From NCBI GenBank assembly GCA_963680875.1, contig OY804578.1, forward strand, positions 4,402,001 to 4,466,000: 64,000 nucleotides of DNA. The letters are read 5' to 3'. Shown here in pieces: positions 15,401 through 31,299 of this stretch (the stretch's first letter is position 1; every line of letters starts with the position of its first letter). The DNA comes from Bathymodiolus brooksi. Taxonomy: Eukaryota > Mollusca > Bivalvia > Mytilida > Modiolidae. The notes below the pieces were generated by a model, which searched no databases, was not told the DNA's origin, and worked only from the letters and a program-made list of their open reading frames with translations. The position numbers and the translations under genes are program-made.

Positions 15401-18400
15401 GACATCGTACTGGATATAGAATAGGAAATATAAGTATTAATAGTACAGCATGTGTAGACGACATTGTACTGGATATAGAATAGGAAATATAAGTGTTAAC
15501 AGTGCAGCATGTGTAGACGACATCGTACTGGATATAGAATAGGACATATAAGTATTAATAGTACAGCATGTGTAGACGACATCGTACTGGATATAGAATA
15601 GGAAATATAAGTGTTAACAGTACAGCATGGGTAGAAGACATCGTACTGGATATAGAATAGGAAATATAAGTGTTAACAGTACAGCATGTGTAGACGACAT
15701 CGTACTGGATATAGAATAGGAAATATAAGTGTTAACAGTACAGGATGTGTAGACGACATCGTACTGGATATAGAATAGGAAATATAAGTGTTAACAGTAC
15801 AGCATGTGTAGACGACATCGTACTGGATATAGAATAGGAAATATAAGTGTTAACAGTACAGCATGTGTAGACGACATCGTACTGGATATAGAATAGGAAA
15901 TATAAGTATTAATAGTACTGTACAGCATGTGTAGACGACATCGTACTGGATATAGAATAAGAAATATAAGTGTTAACAGTACAGCATGTGTAGACGACAT
16001 CGTACTGGATATAGAATAGGAAATATAAGTGTTAACAGTACAGCATGTGTAGACGACATCGTACTGGATATAGAATAGGAAATATAAGTGTTAACAATAC
16101 AGCATGTGTAGACGACATCGTACAGGATATAGAATAGGAAATGTAAGTGTTAACAGTACAGCATGTGTAGACGACATCGTACTGGATATAGAATAGGAAA
16201 TATAAGTGTTAACAGTACAGCATGTGTAGACGACATCGTACTGGATATAGATTAGGAAATATAAGTGTTAACAGTACAGCATGTGTAGACGACATCGTAC
16301 TGGATATAGAATAGGAAATATAAGTGTTAACAGTACAGCATGTGTAGACGACATCGTACTGGATATAGAATAGGAAATATAAGTGTTAACAGTACAGCAT
16401 GTGTAGACGACATCGTACTGGATATAGAATAGGAAATATAAGTGTTAACAGTACAGCATGTGTAGACGACATCGTACTGGATATAGAATAGGAAATATAA
16501 GTGTTAACAGTACAGCATGTGTAGACGACATCGTACTGGATATAGAATAGGAAATATAAGTGTTAACAGTACAACATGTGTAGACGACATCGTACTGGAT
16601 ATAGAATAGGAAATATAAGTATTAATAGTACTGTACATCATGTGTAGACGACATCGTACTGGATATAGAATAGGAAATATAAGTATTAATAGTACAGCAT
16701 GTGTAGACGACATCGTACTGGATATAGAATAGGAAATATAAGTGTTAACAGTACAGCATGTGTAGACGACATCGTACTGGATATAGAATAGGAAATATAA
16801 GTGTTAACAGTACAGCATGTGTAGACGACATCGTAATGGATATAGAATAGGAAATATAAGTATTAATAGTACAGCATGTGTAGACGACATCGTACTGGAT
16901 ATAGAATAGGAAATATAAGTGTTAACAGTACAGCATGTGTAGACGACATCGTACTGGATATAGAATAGGAAATATAAGTGTTAACAGTACAGCATGTGTA
17001 GACGACATCGTACTGGATATAGAATAAGAAATATAAGTGTTAACAGTACAGCATGTGTAGACGACATCGTACTGAATATAGAATAGGAAATATAAGTATT
17101 AATAGTACTGTACAGCATGTGTAGATGACATTGTACTGGATATAGAATAGGAAATATAATTGTTAACAGTACAACATGTGTAGACGACATCGTACTGGAT
17201 ATAGAATAGGAAATATAAGTGTTAACAGTACAGCATGTGTAGACGACATCGTACTGAATATACAATAGGAAATATAAGTATTAATAGTACTGTACAGCAT
17301 GTGTAGATGACATCGTACTGGATATAGAATAGGAAATATAAGTGTTAATAGTACTGTACAGCATGTGTAGACGACATCGTACTGGATATAGAATAGGAAA
17401 TATAAGTATTAATAGTACTGTACAGCATGTGTAGACGACATCGTACTGGATATAGAATAGGAACTATAAGTGTTAACAGTACAGCATGTGTAGACGACAT
17501 CGTACTGGATATAGAATAGGAAATATAAGTGTTAACAGTACAGCATGTGTAGACGACATCGTACTGGATATAGAATAGGAAATATAAGTGTTAACAGTAC
17601 AGCATGTGTAGACGACATCGTACTGGATATAGAATAGGAAATATAAGTATTAATAGTACTGTACAGCATGTGTAGACGACATCGTACTGGATATAGAATA
17701 GGAAATATAAGTATTAATAGTACAGCATGTGTAGACGACATTGTACTGGATATAGAATAGGAAATATAAGTGTTAACAGTGCAGCATGTGTAGACGACAT
17801 CGTACTGGATATAGAATAGGACATATAAGTATTAATAGTACAGCATGTGTAGACAACATCGTACTGGATATAGAATAGGAAATATAAGTGTTAACAGTAC
17901 AGCATGTGTAGACGACATCGTACTGGATATAGAATAGGAAATATAAGTATTAATAGTACAGCATGTGTAGACGACATCGTACTGGATATAGAATAGGAAA
18001 TATAAGTGTTAACAGTACAGCGTGGGTAGAAGACATCGTACTGGATATAGAATAGGAAATATAAGTGTTAACAGTACAGCATGTGTAGACGACATCGTAC
18101 AGGATATAGAATAGGAAATATAAGTGTTAACAGTACAGCATGTGTAGACGACATCGTACTGGATATAGAATAGGAAATATAGTGTTAACAGTACAGCATG
18201 TGTAGACGACATCGCACTGGATATATAATAGGAAATATAAGTATTAATAGTACAGCATGTGTAGACGACATCGTACTGGATATAGAATAGGAAATATAAG
18301 TGTTAACAGTACAGCATGTGTAGACGACATCGTACTGGATATAGAATAAGAAATATAAGTGTTAACAGTACAGCATGTGTAGACGACATCGTACTGGATA

Positions 18401-21151
18401 TAGAATAGGAAATATAAGTGTTAACAGTACAACATGTGTAGACGACATCGTAATGGATATAGAATAGGAAATGTAAGTGTTAACAGTACAGCATGTGTAG
18501 ACGACATCGTACTGGATATAGAATAGGAAATATAAGTGTTAACAGTACAGCATGTGTAGACGACATCGTACTGGATATAGAATAGGAAATATAAGTGTTA
18601 ACAGTACAGCATGTGTAGACGACATCGTACTGGATATAGAATAGGAAATATAAGTGTTAACAGTACAGCATGTGTAGACGACATCGTAATGGATATAGAA
18701 TAGGAAATATAAGTATTAATAGTACAGCATGTGTAGACGACATCGTACTGGATATAGAATAGGAAATATAAGTGTTAACAGTACAGCATGTGTAGACGAC
18801 ATCGTACTGGATATAGAATAGGAAATATAAGTGTTAACAGTACAGCATGTGTAGACGACATCGTACTGGATATAGAATAAGAAATATAAGTGTTAACAGT
18901 ACAGCATGTGTAGACGACATCGTACTGAATATAGAATAGGAAATATAAGTATTAATAGTACTGTACAGCATGTGTAGATGACATTGTACTGAATATAGAA
19001 TAGGAAATATAAGTGTTAACAGTACAGCATGTTTAGACGACATCGTACTGGATATAGAATGGGAAATATAAGTGTTAACAGTACAGCATGTGTAGACGAC
19101 ATCGTACTGGATATATAATAGGAAATATAAGTGTTAACAGTACAGCATGTGTAGACGACATCGTACTGAATATAGAATAGGAAATATAAGTATTAATAGT
19201 ACTGTACAGCATGTGTAGATGACATTGTACTGGATATAGAATAGGAAATATAATTGTTAACAGTACAGCATGTGTAGACGACATCGTACTGGATATAGAA
19301 TAGGAAATATAAGTGTTAACAGTACAGCATGTGTAGACGACATCGTACTGAATATACAATAGGAAATATAAGTATTAATAGTACTGTACAGCATGTGTAG
19401 ATGACATCGTACTGGATATAGAATAGGAAATATAAGTGTTAATAGTACTGTACAGCATGTGTAGACGACATCGTACTGGATATAGAATAGGAAATATAAG
19501 TATTAATAGTACTGTACAGCATGTGTAGACGACATCGTACTGGATATAGAATAGGAACTATAAGTGTTAACAGTACAGCATGTGTAGACGACATCGTACT
19601 GGATATAGAATAGGAAATATAAGTGTTAACAGTACAGCATGTGTAGACGACATCGTACTGGATATAGAATAGGAAATATAAGTGTTAACAGTACAGCATG
19701 TGTAGACGACATCGTACTGGATATAGAATAGGAAATATAAGTATTAATAGTACTGTACAGCATGTGTAGACGACATCGTACTGGATATAGAATAGGAAAT
19801 ATAAGTATTAATAGTACAGCATGTGTAGACGACATTGTACTGGATATAGAATAGGAAATATAAGTGTTAACAGTGCAGCATGTGTAGACGACATCGTACT
19901 GGATATAGAATAGGACATATAAGTATTAATAGTACAGCATGTGTAGACGACATCGTACTGGATATAGAATAGGAAATATAAGTGTTAACAGTACAGCATG
20001 TGTAGACGACATCGTACTGGATATAGAATAGGAAATATAAGTATTAATAGTACAGCATGTGTAGACGACATCGTACTGGATATAGAATAGGAAATATAAG
20101 TGTTAACAGTACAGCATGGGTAGAAGACATCGTACTGGATATAGAATAGGAAATATAAGTGTTAACAGTACAGCATGTGTAGACGACATCGTACAGGATA
20201 TAGAATAGGAAATATAAGTGTTAACAATACAGCATGTGTAGACGACATCGTACTGGATATAGAATAGGAAATATAGTGTTAACAGTACAGCATGTGTAGA
20301 CGACATCGCACTGGATATATAATAGGAAATATAAGTATTAATAGTACAGCATGTGTAGACGACATCGTACTGGATATAGAATAGGAAATATAAGTGTTAA
20401 CAGTACAGCATGTGTAGACGACATCGTACTGGATATAGAATAAGAAATATAAGTGTTAACAGTACAGCATGTGTAGACGACATCGTACTGGATATAGAAT
20501 AGGAAATATAAGTGTTAACAGTACAACATGTGTAGACGACATCGTAATGGATATAGAATAGGAAATGTAAGTGTTAACAGTACAGCATGTGTAGACGACA
20601 TCGTACTGGATATAGAATAGGAAATATAAGTGTTAACAGTACAGCATGTGTAGACGACATCGTACTGGATATAGAATAGGAAATATAAGTGTTAACAGTA
20701 CAGCATGTGTAGACGACATCGTACTGGATATAGAATAGGAAATATAAGTGTTAACAGTACAGCATGTGTAGACGACATCGTAATGGATATAGAATAGGAA
20801 ATATAAGTATTAATAGTACAGCATGTGTAGACGACATCGTACTGGATATAGAATAGGAAATATAAGTGTTAACAGTACAGCATGTGTAGACGACATCGTA
20901 CTGGATATAGAATAGGAAATATAAGTGTTAACAGTACAGCATGTGTAGACGACATCGTACTGGATATAGAATAAGAAATATAAGTGTTAACAGTACAGCA
21001 TGTGTAGACGACATCGTACTGAATATAGAATAGGAAATATAAGTATTAATAGTACTGTACAGCATGTGTAGATGACATTGTACTGAATATAGAATAGGAA
21101 ATATAAGTGTTAACAGTACAGCATGTGTAGACGACATCGTACTGGATATAG
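9440..21151. repeat. Tandem segmental duplication, 2 x 5,855 bp
   Basis: Every distinctive unit in about 9.44-15.30 kb recurs 5,855 bp later in about 15.30-21.15 kb. Examples: GAATGGGAAAT near 13203 and 19058 and near 15297 and 21152; TATAATTGTTAAC near 11302 and 17157; GGAACTATAAG near 11606 and 17461; CGTGGGTAGAAG near 12167 and 18022. 5,855 bp equals 98 monomers, fifteen 64-mers and two 58-mers. The copies share even rare substitutions and differ only at a few sites (for example GCCTGTG near 9412 and CATATGTAG near 9472 in copy 1 only), so the duplication looks recent. Each copy contains two 2,094-bp units. Confidence 0.85.
11110..15298. repeat. Nested higher-order repeat, 2 x 2,094 bp (first block)
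   Basis: TATAATTGTTAAC near 11302 and 13396, GGAACTATAAG near 11606 and 13700, and the ACAACATG...GTAATGG...AAATGTAAG trio near 12570-12617 and 14664-14711 all recur 2,094 bp apart. 2,094 bp equals 35 monomers with six 64-mers and one 58-mer. The 58-mer (AAATATAGTGTT) is in both copies, showing it arose before this duplication. Confidence 0.85.
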
Positions 21152-21152
21152 A
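16965..21152. repeat. Nested higher-order repeat, 2 x 2,094 bp (second block)
   Basis: This is the same pair of 2,094-bp units carried in the second 5,855-bp copy. Landmarks: TATAATTGTTAAC near 17157 and 19251, GGAACTATAAG near 17461 and 19555, 58-mers near 18179 and 20273, and GAATGGGAAAT near 19058 and 21152. The order of events is therefore duplication of 2,094 bp first, then duplication of the whole 5,855-bp segment. Confidence 0.85.
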
Positions 21153-22439
21153 ATGGGAAATATAAGTGTTAACAGTACAGCATGTGTAGACGACATCGTA
21201 CTGGATATATAATAGGAAATATAAGTGTTAACAGTACAGCATGTGTAGACGACATCGTACTGAATATAGAATAGGAAATATAAGTATTAATAGTACTGTA
21301 CAGCATGTGTAGATGACATCGTACTGAATATAGAATAGGAAATATAAGTGTTAATAGTACTGTACAGCATGTGTAGACGACATCGTACTGGATATAGAAT
21401 AGGAAATATAAGTATTAATAGTACTGTACAGCATGTGTAGACGACATCGTACTGGATATAGAATAGGAACTATAAGTGTTAACAGTACAGCATGTGTAGA
21501 CGACATCGTACTGGATATAGAATAGGAAATATAAGTGTTAACAGTACAGCATGTGTAGACGACATCGTACTGGATATAGAATAGGAAATATAAGTGTTAA
21601 CAGTACAGCATGTGTAGACGACATCGTACTGGATATAGAATAGGAAATATAAGTATTAATAGTACTGTACAGCATGTGTAGACGACATCGTACTGGATAT
21701 AGAATAGGAAATATAAGTATTAATAGTACAGCATGTGTAGACGACATCGTACTGGATATAGAATAGGAAATATAAGTGTTAACAGTACAGCATGTGTAGA
21801 CGACATCGTACTGGATATAGAATAGGAAATATAAGTATTAATAGTACAGCATGTGTAGACGACATCGTACTGGATATAGAATAGGAAATATAAGTGTTAA
21901 CAGTACAGCATGTGTAGACGACATCGTACTGGATATAGAATAGGAAATATAAGTATTAATAGTACAGCATGTGTAGACGACATCGTACTGGATATAGAAT
22001 AGGAAATATAAGTGTTAACAGTACAGCATGGGTAGAAGACATCGTACTGGATATAGAATAGGAAATATAAGTGTTAACAGTACAGCATGTGTAGACGACA
22101 TCGTACTGGATATAGAATAGGAAATATAAGTGTTAACAGTACAGGATGTGTAGACGACATCGTACTGGATATAGAATAGGAAATATAAGTGTTAACAGTA
22201 CAGCATGTGTAGACGACATCGTACTGGATATAGAATAGGAAATATAAGTGTTAACAGTACAGCATGTGTAGACGACATCGTACTGGATATAGAATAGGAA
22301 ATATAAGTATTAATAGTACTGTACAGCATGTGTAGACGACATCGTACTGGATATAGAATAGGAAATATAAGTGTTAACAGTACAGCATGTGTAGACGACA
22401 TCGTACTGCATATAGAATAGGAAATATAAGTGTTAACAG

Positions 22440-24815
22440 TACAGCATGTGTGGACGACATCGTACTGGATATAGAATAGGAAATATAAGTATTAATAGTA
22501 CAGCATGTGTAGACGACATCGTACTGGATATAAAATAGGAAATATAAGTGTTAACAGTACAGGATGTGTAGACGACATCGTACTGGATATAGAATAGGAA
22601 ATATAAGTGTTAACAGTACAGCATGTGTAGACGACATCGTACTGGATATAGAATAGGAAATATAAGTGTTAACAGTACAGCATGTGTAGACGACATCGTA
22701 CTGGATATAGAATAGGAAATATAAGTATTAATAGTACTGTACAGCATGTGTAGACGACATCGTACTGGATATAGAATAAGAAATATAAGTGTTAACAGTA
22801 CAGCATGTGTAGACGACATCGTACTGGATATAGAATAGGAAATATAAGTGTTAACAGTACAGCATGTGTAGACGACATCGTACTGGATATAGAATAGGAA
22901 ATATAAGTGTTAACAGTACAGCATGTGTAGACGACATCGTACAGGATAAAGAATAGGAAATATAAGCGTTAACAGTACAGCATGTGTAGACGACATCGTA
23001 CTGGATATAGAATAGGAAATATAAGTGTTAACAATACAGCATGTGTAGACGACATCGTACAGGATATAGAATAGGAAATATAAGTGTTAACAGTACAGCA
23101 TGTGTAGACGACATCGTACTGGACATAGAATAGGAAATATAGTGTTAACAGTACAGCATGTGTAGACGACATCGCACTGGATATATAATAGGAAATATAA
23201 GTATTAATAGTACAGCATGTGTAGACGACATCGTACTGGATATAGAATAGGAAATATAAGTGTTAACAGTACAACATGTGTAGACGACATCGTACTGGAT
23301 ATAGAATAGGAAATGTAAGTGTTAACAGTACAGCATGTGTAGACGACATCGTACTGGATATAGAATAGGAAATATAAGTGTTAACAGTACAGCATGTGTA
23401 GACGACATCGTACTGGATATAGAATAGGAAATATAAGTGTTAACAGTACAGCATGTGTAGACGACATCGTACTGGATATAGAATAGGAAATATAAGTGTT
23501 AACAGTACAGCATGTGTAGACGACATCGTACTGGATATAGAATAGGAAATATAAGTGTTAACAGTACAGCATGTGTAGACGACATCGTACTGGATATAGA
23601 ATAGGAAATATAAGTGTTAACAGTACAGCATGTGTGGACGACATCGTACTGGATATAGAATAGGAAATATAAGTATTAATAGTACAGCATGTGTAGACGA
23701 CATCGTACTGGATATAAAATAGGAAATATAAGTGTTAACAGTACAGGATGTGTAGACGACATCGTACTGGACATAGAATAGGAAATATAAGTGTTAACAG
23801 TACAGCATGTGTAGACGACATCGTACTGTTTATAGAATAGGAAATATAAGTGTTAACAGTACAGCATGTGTAGACGACATCGTACTGGATATAGAATAGG
23901 AAATATAAGTATTAATAGTACTGTACAGCATGTGTAGACGACATCGTACTGGATATAGAATAAGAAATATAAGTGTTAACAGTACAGCATGTGTAGACGA
24001 CATCGTACTGGATATAGAATAGGAAATATAAGTGTTAACAGTACAGCATGTGTAGACGACATCGTACTGGATATAGAATATGAAATATAAGTGTTAACAG
24101 TACAGCATGTGTAGACGACATCGTACAGGATATAGAATAGGAAATATAAGCGTTAACAGTACAGCATGTGTAGACGACATCGTACTGGATATAGAATAGG
24201 AAATATAAGTGTTAACAATACAGCATGTGTAGACGACATCGTACAGGATATAGAATAGGAAATATAAGTGTTAACAGTACAGCATGTGTAGACGACATCG
24301 TACTGGACATAGAATAGGAAATATAGTGTTAACAGTACAGCATGTGTAGACGACATCGCACTGGATATATAATAGGAAATATAAGTATTAATAGTACAGC
24401 ATGTGTAGACGACATCGTACTGGATATAGAATAGGAAATATAAGTGTTAACAGTACAACATGTGTAGACGACATCGTACTGGATATAGAATAGGAAATGT
24501 AAGTGTTAACAGTACAGCATGTGTAGACGACATCGTACTGGATATAGAATAGGAAATATAAGTGTTAACAGTACAGCATGTGTAGACGACATCGTACTGG
24601 ATATAGAATAGGAAATATAAGTGTTAACAGTACAGCATGTGTAGACGACATCGTACTGGATATAGAATAGGAAATATAAGTGTTAACAGTACAGCATGTG
24701 TAGACGACATCGTACTGGATATAGAATAGGAAATATAAGTGTTAACAGTACAGCATGTGTAGACGACATCGTACTGGATATAGAATAGGAAATATAAGTG
24801 TTAACAGTACAACAT
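22440..24815. repeat. Higher-order repeat, 2 x 1,184 bp
   Basis: GTGTGGACG near 22449 and 23633, GATATAAAATAGG near 22529 and 23713, AAGCGTTAAC near 22966 and 24150, and the 58-mer near 23139 and 24324 recur at 1,184 bp. This equals 20 monomers with one 64-mer and one 58-mer. The copies differ at a few bases, for example GGATAAAGAAT near 22944 only and CTGTTTATAG near 23827 only. Confidence 0.8.
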
Positions 24816-26279
24816 GTGTAGACGACATCGTACTGGATATAGAATAGGAAATATAAGTATTAATAGTACTGTACATCATGTGTAGACGACATCGTACTGG
24901 ATATAGAATAGGAAATATAAGTATTAATAGTACAGCATGTGTAGACGACATCGTACTGGATATAGAATAGGAAATATAAGTGTTAACAGTACAGCATGTG
25001 TAGACGACATCGTACTGGATATAGAATAGGAAATATAAGTGTTAACAGTACAGCATGTGTAGACGACATCGTAATGGATATAGAATAGGAAATATAAGTA
25101 TTAATAGTACAGCATGTGTAGACGACATCGTACTGGATATAGAATAGGAAATATAAGTGTTAACAGTACAGCATGTGTAGACGACATCGTACTGGATATA
25201 GAATAGGAAATATAAGTGTTAACAGTACAGCTTGTGTAGACGACATCGTACTGGATATAGAATAAGAAATATAAGTGTTAACAGTACAGCATGTGTAGAC
25301 GACATCGTACTGGATATAGAATAGGAAATATAAGTGTTAACAGTACAGCATGTGTAGACGACATCGTACTGGATATAGAATAGGAAATATAAGTGTTAAC
25401 AGTACAGCATGTGTAGACGACATCGTACAGGATATAGAATAGGAAATATAAGCGTTAACAGTACAGCATGTGTAGACGACATCGTACTGAATATAGAATA
25501 GGAAATATAAGTATTAATAGTACTGTACAGCATGTGTAGATGACATTGTACTGGATATAGAATAGGAAATATAAGTGTTAACAGTACAGCATGTGTAGAC
25601 GACATCGTACTGGATATAGAATAGGAAATATAAGTGTTAACAGTACAGCATGTGTAGACGACATCGTACTGGATATATAATAGGAAATATAAGTGTTAAC
25701 AGTACAGCATGTGTAGACGACATCGTACTGAATATAGAATAGGAAATATAAGTATTAATAGTACTGTACAGCATGTGTAGATGACATCGTACTGGATATA
25801 GAATAGGAAATATAAGTGTTAATAGTACTGTACAGCATGTGTAGACGATATCGTACTGGATATAGAATAGGAAATATAAGTATTAATAGTACTGTACAGC
25901 ATGTGTAGACGACATCGTACTGGATATAGAATAGGAACTATAAGTGTTAACAGTACAGCATGTGTAGACGACATCGTACTGGATATAGAATAGGAAATAT
26001 AAGTGTTAACAGTACAGCATGTGTAGACGACATCGTACTGGATATAGAATAGGAAATATAAGTGTTAACAGTACAGCATGTGTAGACGACATCGTACTGG
26101 ATATAGAATAGGAAATATAAGTATTAATAGTACTGTACAGCATGTGTAGACGACATCGTACTGGATATAGAATAGGAAATATAAGTGTTAACAGTGCAGC
26201 ATGTGTAGACGACATCGTACTGGATATAGAATAGGACATATAAGTATTAATAGTACAGCATGTGTAGACGACATCGTAC

Positions 26280-29200
26280 TGGATATAGAATAGGAAATAT
26301 AAGTGTTAACAGTACAGCATGTGTAGACGACATCGTACTGGATATAGAATAGGAAATATAAGTATTAATAGTACAGCATGTGTAGACGACATCGTACTGG
26401 ATATAGAATAGGAAATATAAGTGTTAACAGTACAGCATGGGTAGAAGACATCGTACTGGATATAGAATAGGAAATATAAGTGTTAACAGTACAGCATGTG
26501 TAGACGACATCGTACTGGATATAGAATAGGAAATATAAGTGTTAACAGTACAGGATGTGTAGACGACATCGTACTGGATATAGAATAGGAAATATAAGTG
26601 TTAACAGTACAGCATGTGTAGACGACATCGTACTGGATATAGAATAGGAAATATAAGTGTTAACAGTACAGCATGTGTAGACGACATCGTACTGGATATA
26701 GAATAGGAAATATAAGTATTAATAGTACTGTACAGCATGTGTAGACGACATCGTACTGGATATAGAATAGGAAATATAAGTGTTAACAGTACAGCATGTG
26801 TAGACGACATCGTACTGCATATAGAATAGGAAATATAAGTGTTAACAGTACAGCATGTGTGTACGACATCGTACTGGATATAGAATAGGAAATATAAGTA
26901 TTAATAGTACAGCATGTGTAGACGACATCGTACTGGATATAGAATTGGAAATATAAGTGTTAACAGTACAGCATGTGTAGACGACATCGTACTGGATATA
27001 GAATAGGAAATATAAGTATTAATTGTACTGTACAGCATGTGTAGAAGACGTCGTACTGAATATAGAATAGGAAATATAAGTGTTAACAGTACAGCATGTG
27101 TAGACGACATCGTACTGGATATAGAATAGGAAATATAAGTGTTAACAGTACAGCATGTGTAGACGACATCGTACTGGATATAGAATAGGAAATATAAGTG
27201 TTAGCAGTACAGCATGTGTAGACGACATCGTACTGGATATAGAATAGGAAATATAAGTGTTAACAATAGAGCATGTGTAGACGACATCGTACAGGATATA
27301 GAATAGGAAATATAAGTGTTAACAGTACAGCATGTGTAGACGACATCGTACTGGATATAGAATAGGAAATATAAGTGTTAACAGTACAGCATGTGTAGAC
27401 GACATCGCACTGGATATATAATCGGAAATATAAGTATTAATAGTACAGCATGTGTAGACGACATCGTACTGGATATAGAATAGGAAATATAAGTGTTAAC
27501 AGTACAGCATGTGTAGACGACATCGTACTGGATATAGAATAAGAAATATAAGTGTTAACAGTACAGCATGTGTAGACGACATCGTACTGAATATAGAATA
27601 GGAAATATAAGTATTAATAGTACTGTACAGCATGTGTAGATGACATCGTACTGGATATAGAATAGGAAATATAAGTGTTAATAGTACTGTACAGCATGTG
27701 TAGACGACATCGTACTGGATATAGAATAGGAAATATAAGTGTTAACAGTACAACATGTGTAGACGACATCGTACTGGATATAGAATAGGAAATATAAGTG
27801 TTAACAGTACAGCATGTGTAGACGACATCGTACTGGATATAGAATAGGAAATATAAGTGTTAACAGTACAGCATGTGTAGACGACATCGTACTGGATATA
27901 GAATAGGAAATATAAGTGTTAACAGTACAGCATGTGTAGACGACATCGTACTGGATATAGAATAGGAAATATAAGTGTTAACAGTACAGCATGTGTAGAC
28001 GACATCCTACTGGATATAGAATAGGAAATATAAGTGTTAACAGTACTGTACAGCATGTGTAGACGACATCGTACTGGATATAGAATAGTTAATATAAGTA
28101 TTAATTGTACTGTACAGCATTTGTAGACGACATCGTACTGGATATAGAATAGGAAATATAAGTGTTAACAGTACAGCATGTGTAGACGACATCGTACTGG
28201 ATATAGAATAGGAAATATAAGTGTTAACAATACAGCATGTGTAGACGACATCGTACAGGATATAGAATAGGAAATATAAATGTTAACAGTACAGCATGTG
28301 TAGACGACATCGTACTGGATATAGAATAGGAAATATAAGTGTTAACAGTACAGCATGTGTAGACGACATCGTACTGGATATAGAATAGGAAATATAAGTA
28401 TTAATAGTACAGCATGTGTAGACGACATCGTACTGGATATAGAATAGGAAATATAAGTGTTAACAGTACAGCATGGGTAGAAGACATCGTACTGGATATA
28501 GAATAGGAAATATAAGTGTTAACAGTACAGCATGTGTAGACGACATCGTACTGGATATAGAATAAGAAATATAAGTGTTAACAGTACAGGATGTGTAGAC
28601 GACATCGTACTGGATATAGAATAGGAAATATAAGTGTTAACAGTACAGCATGTGTAGACGACATCGTACTGGATATAGAATAGGAAATATAAGTGTTAAC
28701 AGTACAGCATGTGTAGACGACATCGTACTGGATATAGAATAGGAAATATAAGTATTAATAGTACTGTACAGCATGTGTAGACGACATCGTACTGGATATA
28801 GAATAGGAAATATAAGTGTTAACAGTACAGCATGTGTAGACGACATCGTACTGCATATAGAATAGGAAATATAAGTGTTAACAGTACAGCATGTGTGTAC
28901 GACATCGTACTGGATATAGAATAGGAAATATAAGTATTAATAGTACAGCATGTGTAGACGACATCGTACTGGATATAGAATAGGAAATATAAGTGTTAAC
29001 AGTACAGCATGTGTAGACGACATCGTACTGGATATAGAATAGGAAATATAAGTATTAATTGTACTGTACAGCATGTGTAGAAGACGTCGTACTGGATATA
29101 GAATAGGAAATATAAGTGTTAACAGTACAGCATGTATAGACGACATCGTACTGGATATAGAATAGGAAATATAAGTGTTAACAGTACAGCATGTGTAGAC

Positions 29201-30200
29201 GACATCGTACTGGATATAGAATAGGAAATATAAGTGTTAACAGTACAGCATGTGTAGACGACATCGTACTGGATATAGAATAGGAAATATAAGTGTTAAC
29301 AATACAGCATGTGTAGACGACATCGTACAGGATATAGAATAGGAAATATAAGTGTTAACAGTACAGCATGTGTAGACGACATCGTACTGGATATAGAATA
29401 GGAAATATAAGTGTTAACAGTACAGCATGTGTAGACGACATCGCACTGGATATATAATAGGAAATATAAGTATTAATAGTACAGCATGTGTAGACGACAT
29501 CGTACTGAATATAGAATAGGAAATATAAGTATTAATAGTACTGTACAGCATGTGTAGATGACATCGTACTGGATATAGAATAGGAAATATAAGTGTTAAT
29601 AGTACTGTACAGCATGTGTAGACGACATCGTACTGGATATAGAATAGGAAATATAAGTGTTAACAGTACAACATGTGTATACGACATCGTACTGGATATA
29701 GAATAGGAAATATAAGTGTTAACAGTACAGCATGTGTAGACGACATCGTACTGGATATAGAATAGGAAATATAAGTGTTAACAGTACAGCATGTGTAGAC
29801 GACATCGTACTGGATATAGAATAGGAAATATAAGTGTTAACAGTACAGCATGTGTAGACGACATCGTACTGGATATAGAATAGGAAATATAAGTGTTAAC
29901 AGTACAGCATGTGTAGACGACATCGTACTGGATATAGAATAGGAAATATAAGTATTAACAGTACTGTACAGCATGTGTAGACGACATCGTACTGGATATA
30001 GAATAGGAAATATAAGTATTAATTGTACTGTACAGCATTTGTAGACGACATCGTACTGGATATAGAATAGGAAATATAAGTGTTAACAATACAGCATGTG
30101 TAAACGACATCGTACAGGATATAGAATAGGAAATATAAATGTTAACAGTACAGCATGTGTAGACGACATCGCACTGGATATATAATAGGAAATATAAGTG
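26280..30200. repeat. Higher-order repeat, about 2 x 2,036 bp with small indels
   Basis: CATGGGTAGAAG near 26437 and 28473, ACAGGATGTG near 26552 and 28588, GTGTGTACGAC near 26859 and 28895, and GAAGACGTCG near 27043 and 29079 are 2,036 bp apart (34 monomers, six 64-mers). Past about 27.5 kb the spacing drops to about 1.92 kb (CATTTGTAGACG near 28118 and 30038), consistent with loss of two monomers from the second copy. Confidence 0.7.
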
Positions 30201-31299
30201 TTAACAGTACAACATGTGTAGACGACATCGTACTGGATATAGAATAGGAAATATAAGTGTTAACAGTACAGCATGTGTAGACGACATCGTACTGGATATA
30301 GAATAGGAAATATAAGTGTTAACAGTACAGCATGTGTAGACGACATCGTACTGGATATAGAATAGGAAATATAAGTGTTAACAGTACAGCATGTGTAGAC
30401 GACATCGTACTGGATATAGAATAGGAAATATAAGTGTTAACAGTACAACATGTGTAGACGACATCGTACTGGATATAGAATAGGAAATATAAGTGTTAAC
30501 AGTACAGCATGTGTAGACGACATCGTACTGGATATAGAATAGGAAATATAAGTGTTAACAGTACAGCATGTGTAGACGACATCGTACTGGATATAGAATA
30601 GGAAATATAAGTGTTAACAGTAGAGCATGTGTAGACGACATCGTACTGGATATAGAATAGGAAATATAAGTGTTAACAGTACAGCATGTGTAGACGACAT
30701 CGTACTGGATATAGAATAGGAAATATAAGTGTTAACAGTACAGCCTGTGTAGACGACATCGTACTGGATATAGAATAGGAAATATAAGTGTTAATAGTAC
30801 AGCATGTGCAGACGACATCGTACTGGATATAGAATAGGAAATATAAGTATTAATAGTACTGTACAGCATGTGTAGATGACATCGTACTGGATATAGAATA
30901 GGAAATATAAGTGTTAATAGTACTGTACAGCATGTGTAGACGACATCGTACTGGATATAGAATAGGAAATATAAGTATTAATAGTACTATACAGCATGTG
31001 TAGACGACATCGTACTGGATATAGAATAGGAAATATAAGTGTTAACAGTACAGCATGTGTAGACGACATCGTACTGGATATAGAATAGGAAATATAAGTG
31101 TTAATAGTACTGTACAGCATGTGTAGACGACATCGTACTGGATATAGAATAGGAAATATAAGTGTTAACAGTACAACATGTGTAGACGACATCGTACTGG
31201 ATATAGAATAGGAAATATAAGTGTTAATAGTACAGCATGTGTAGACGACATCGTACTGGACATAGAATAGGAAATATAAGTGTTAACAGTACAGCATGT

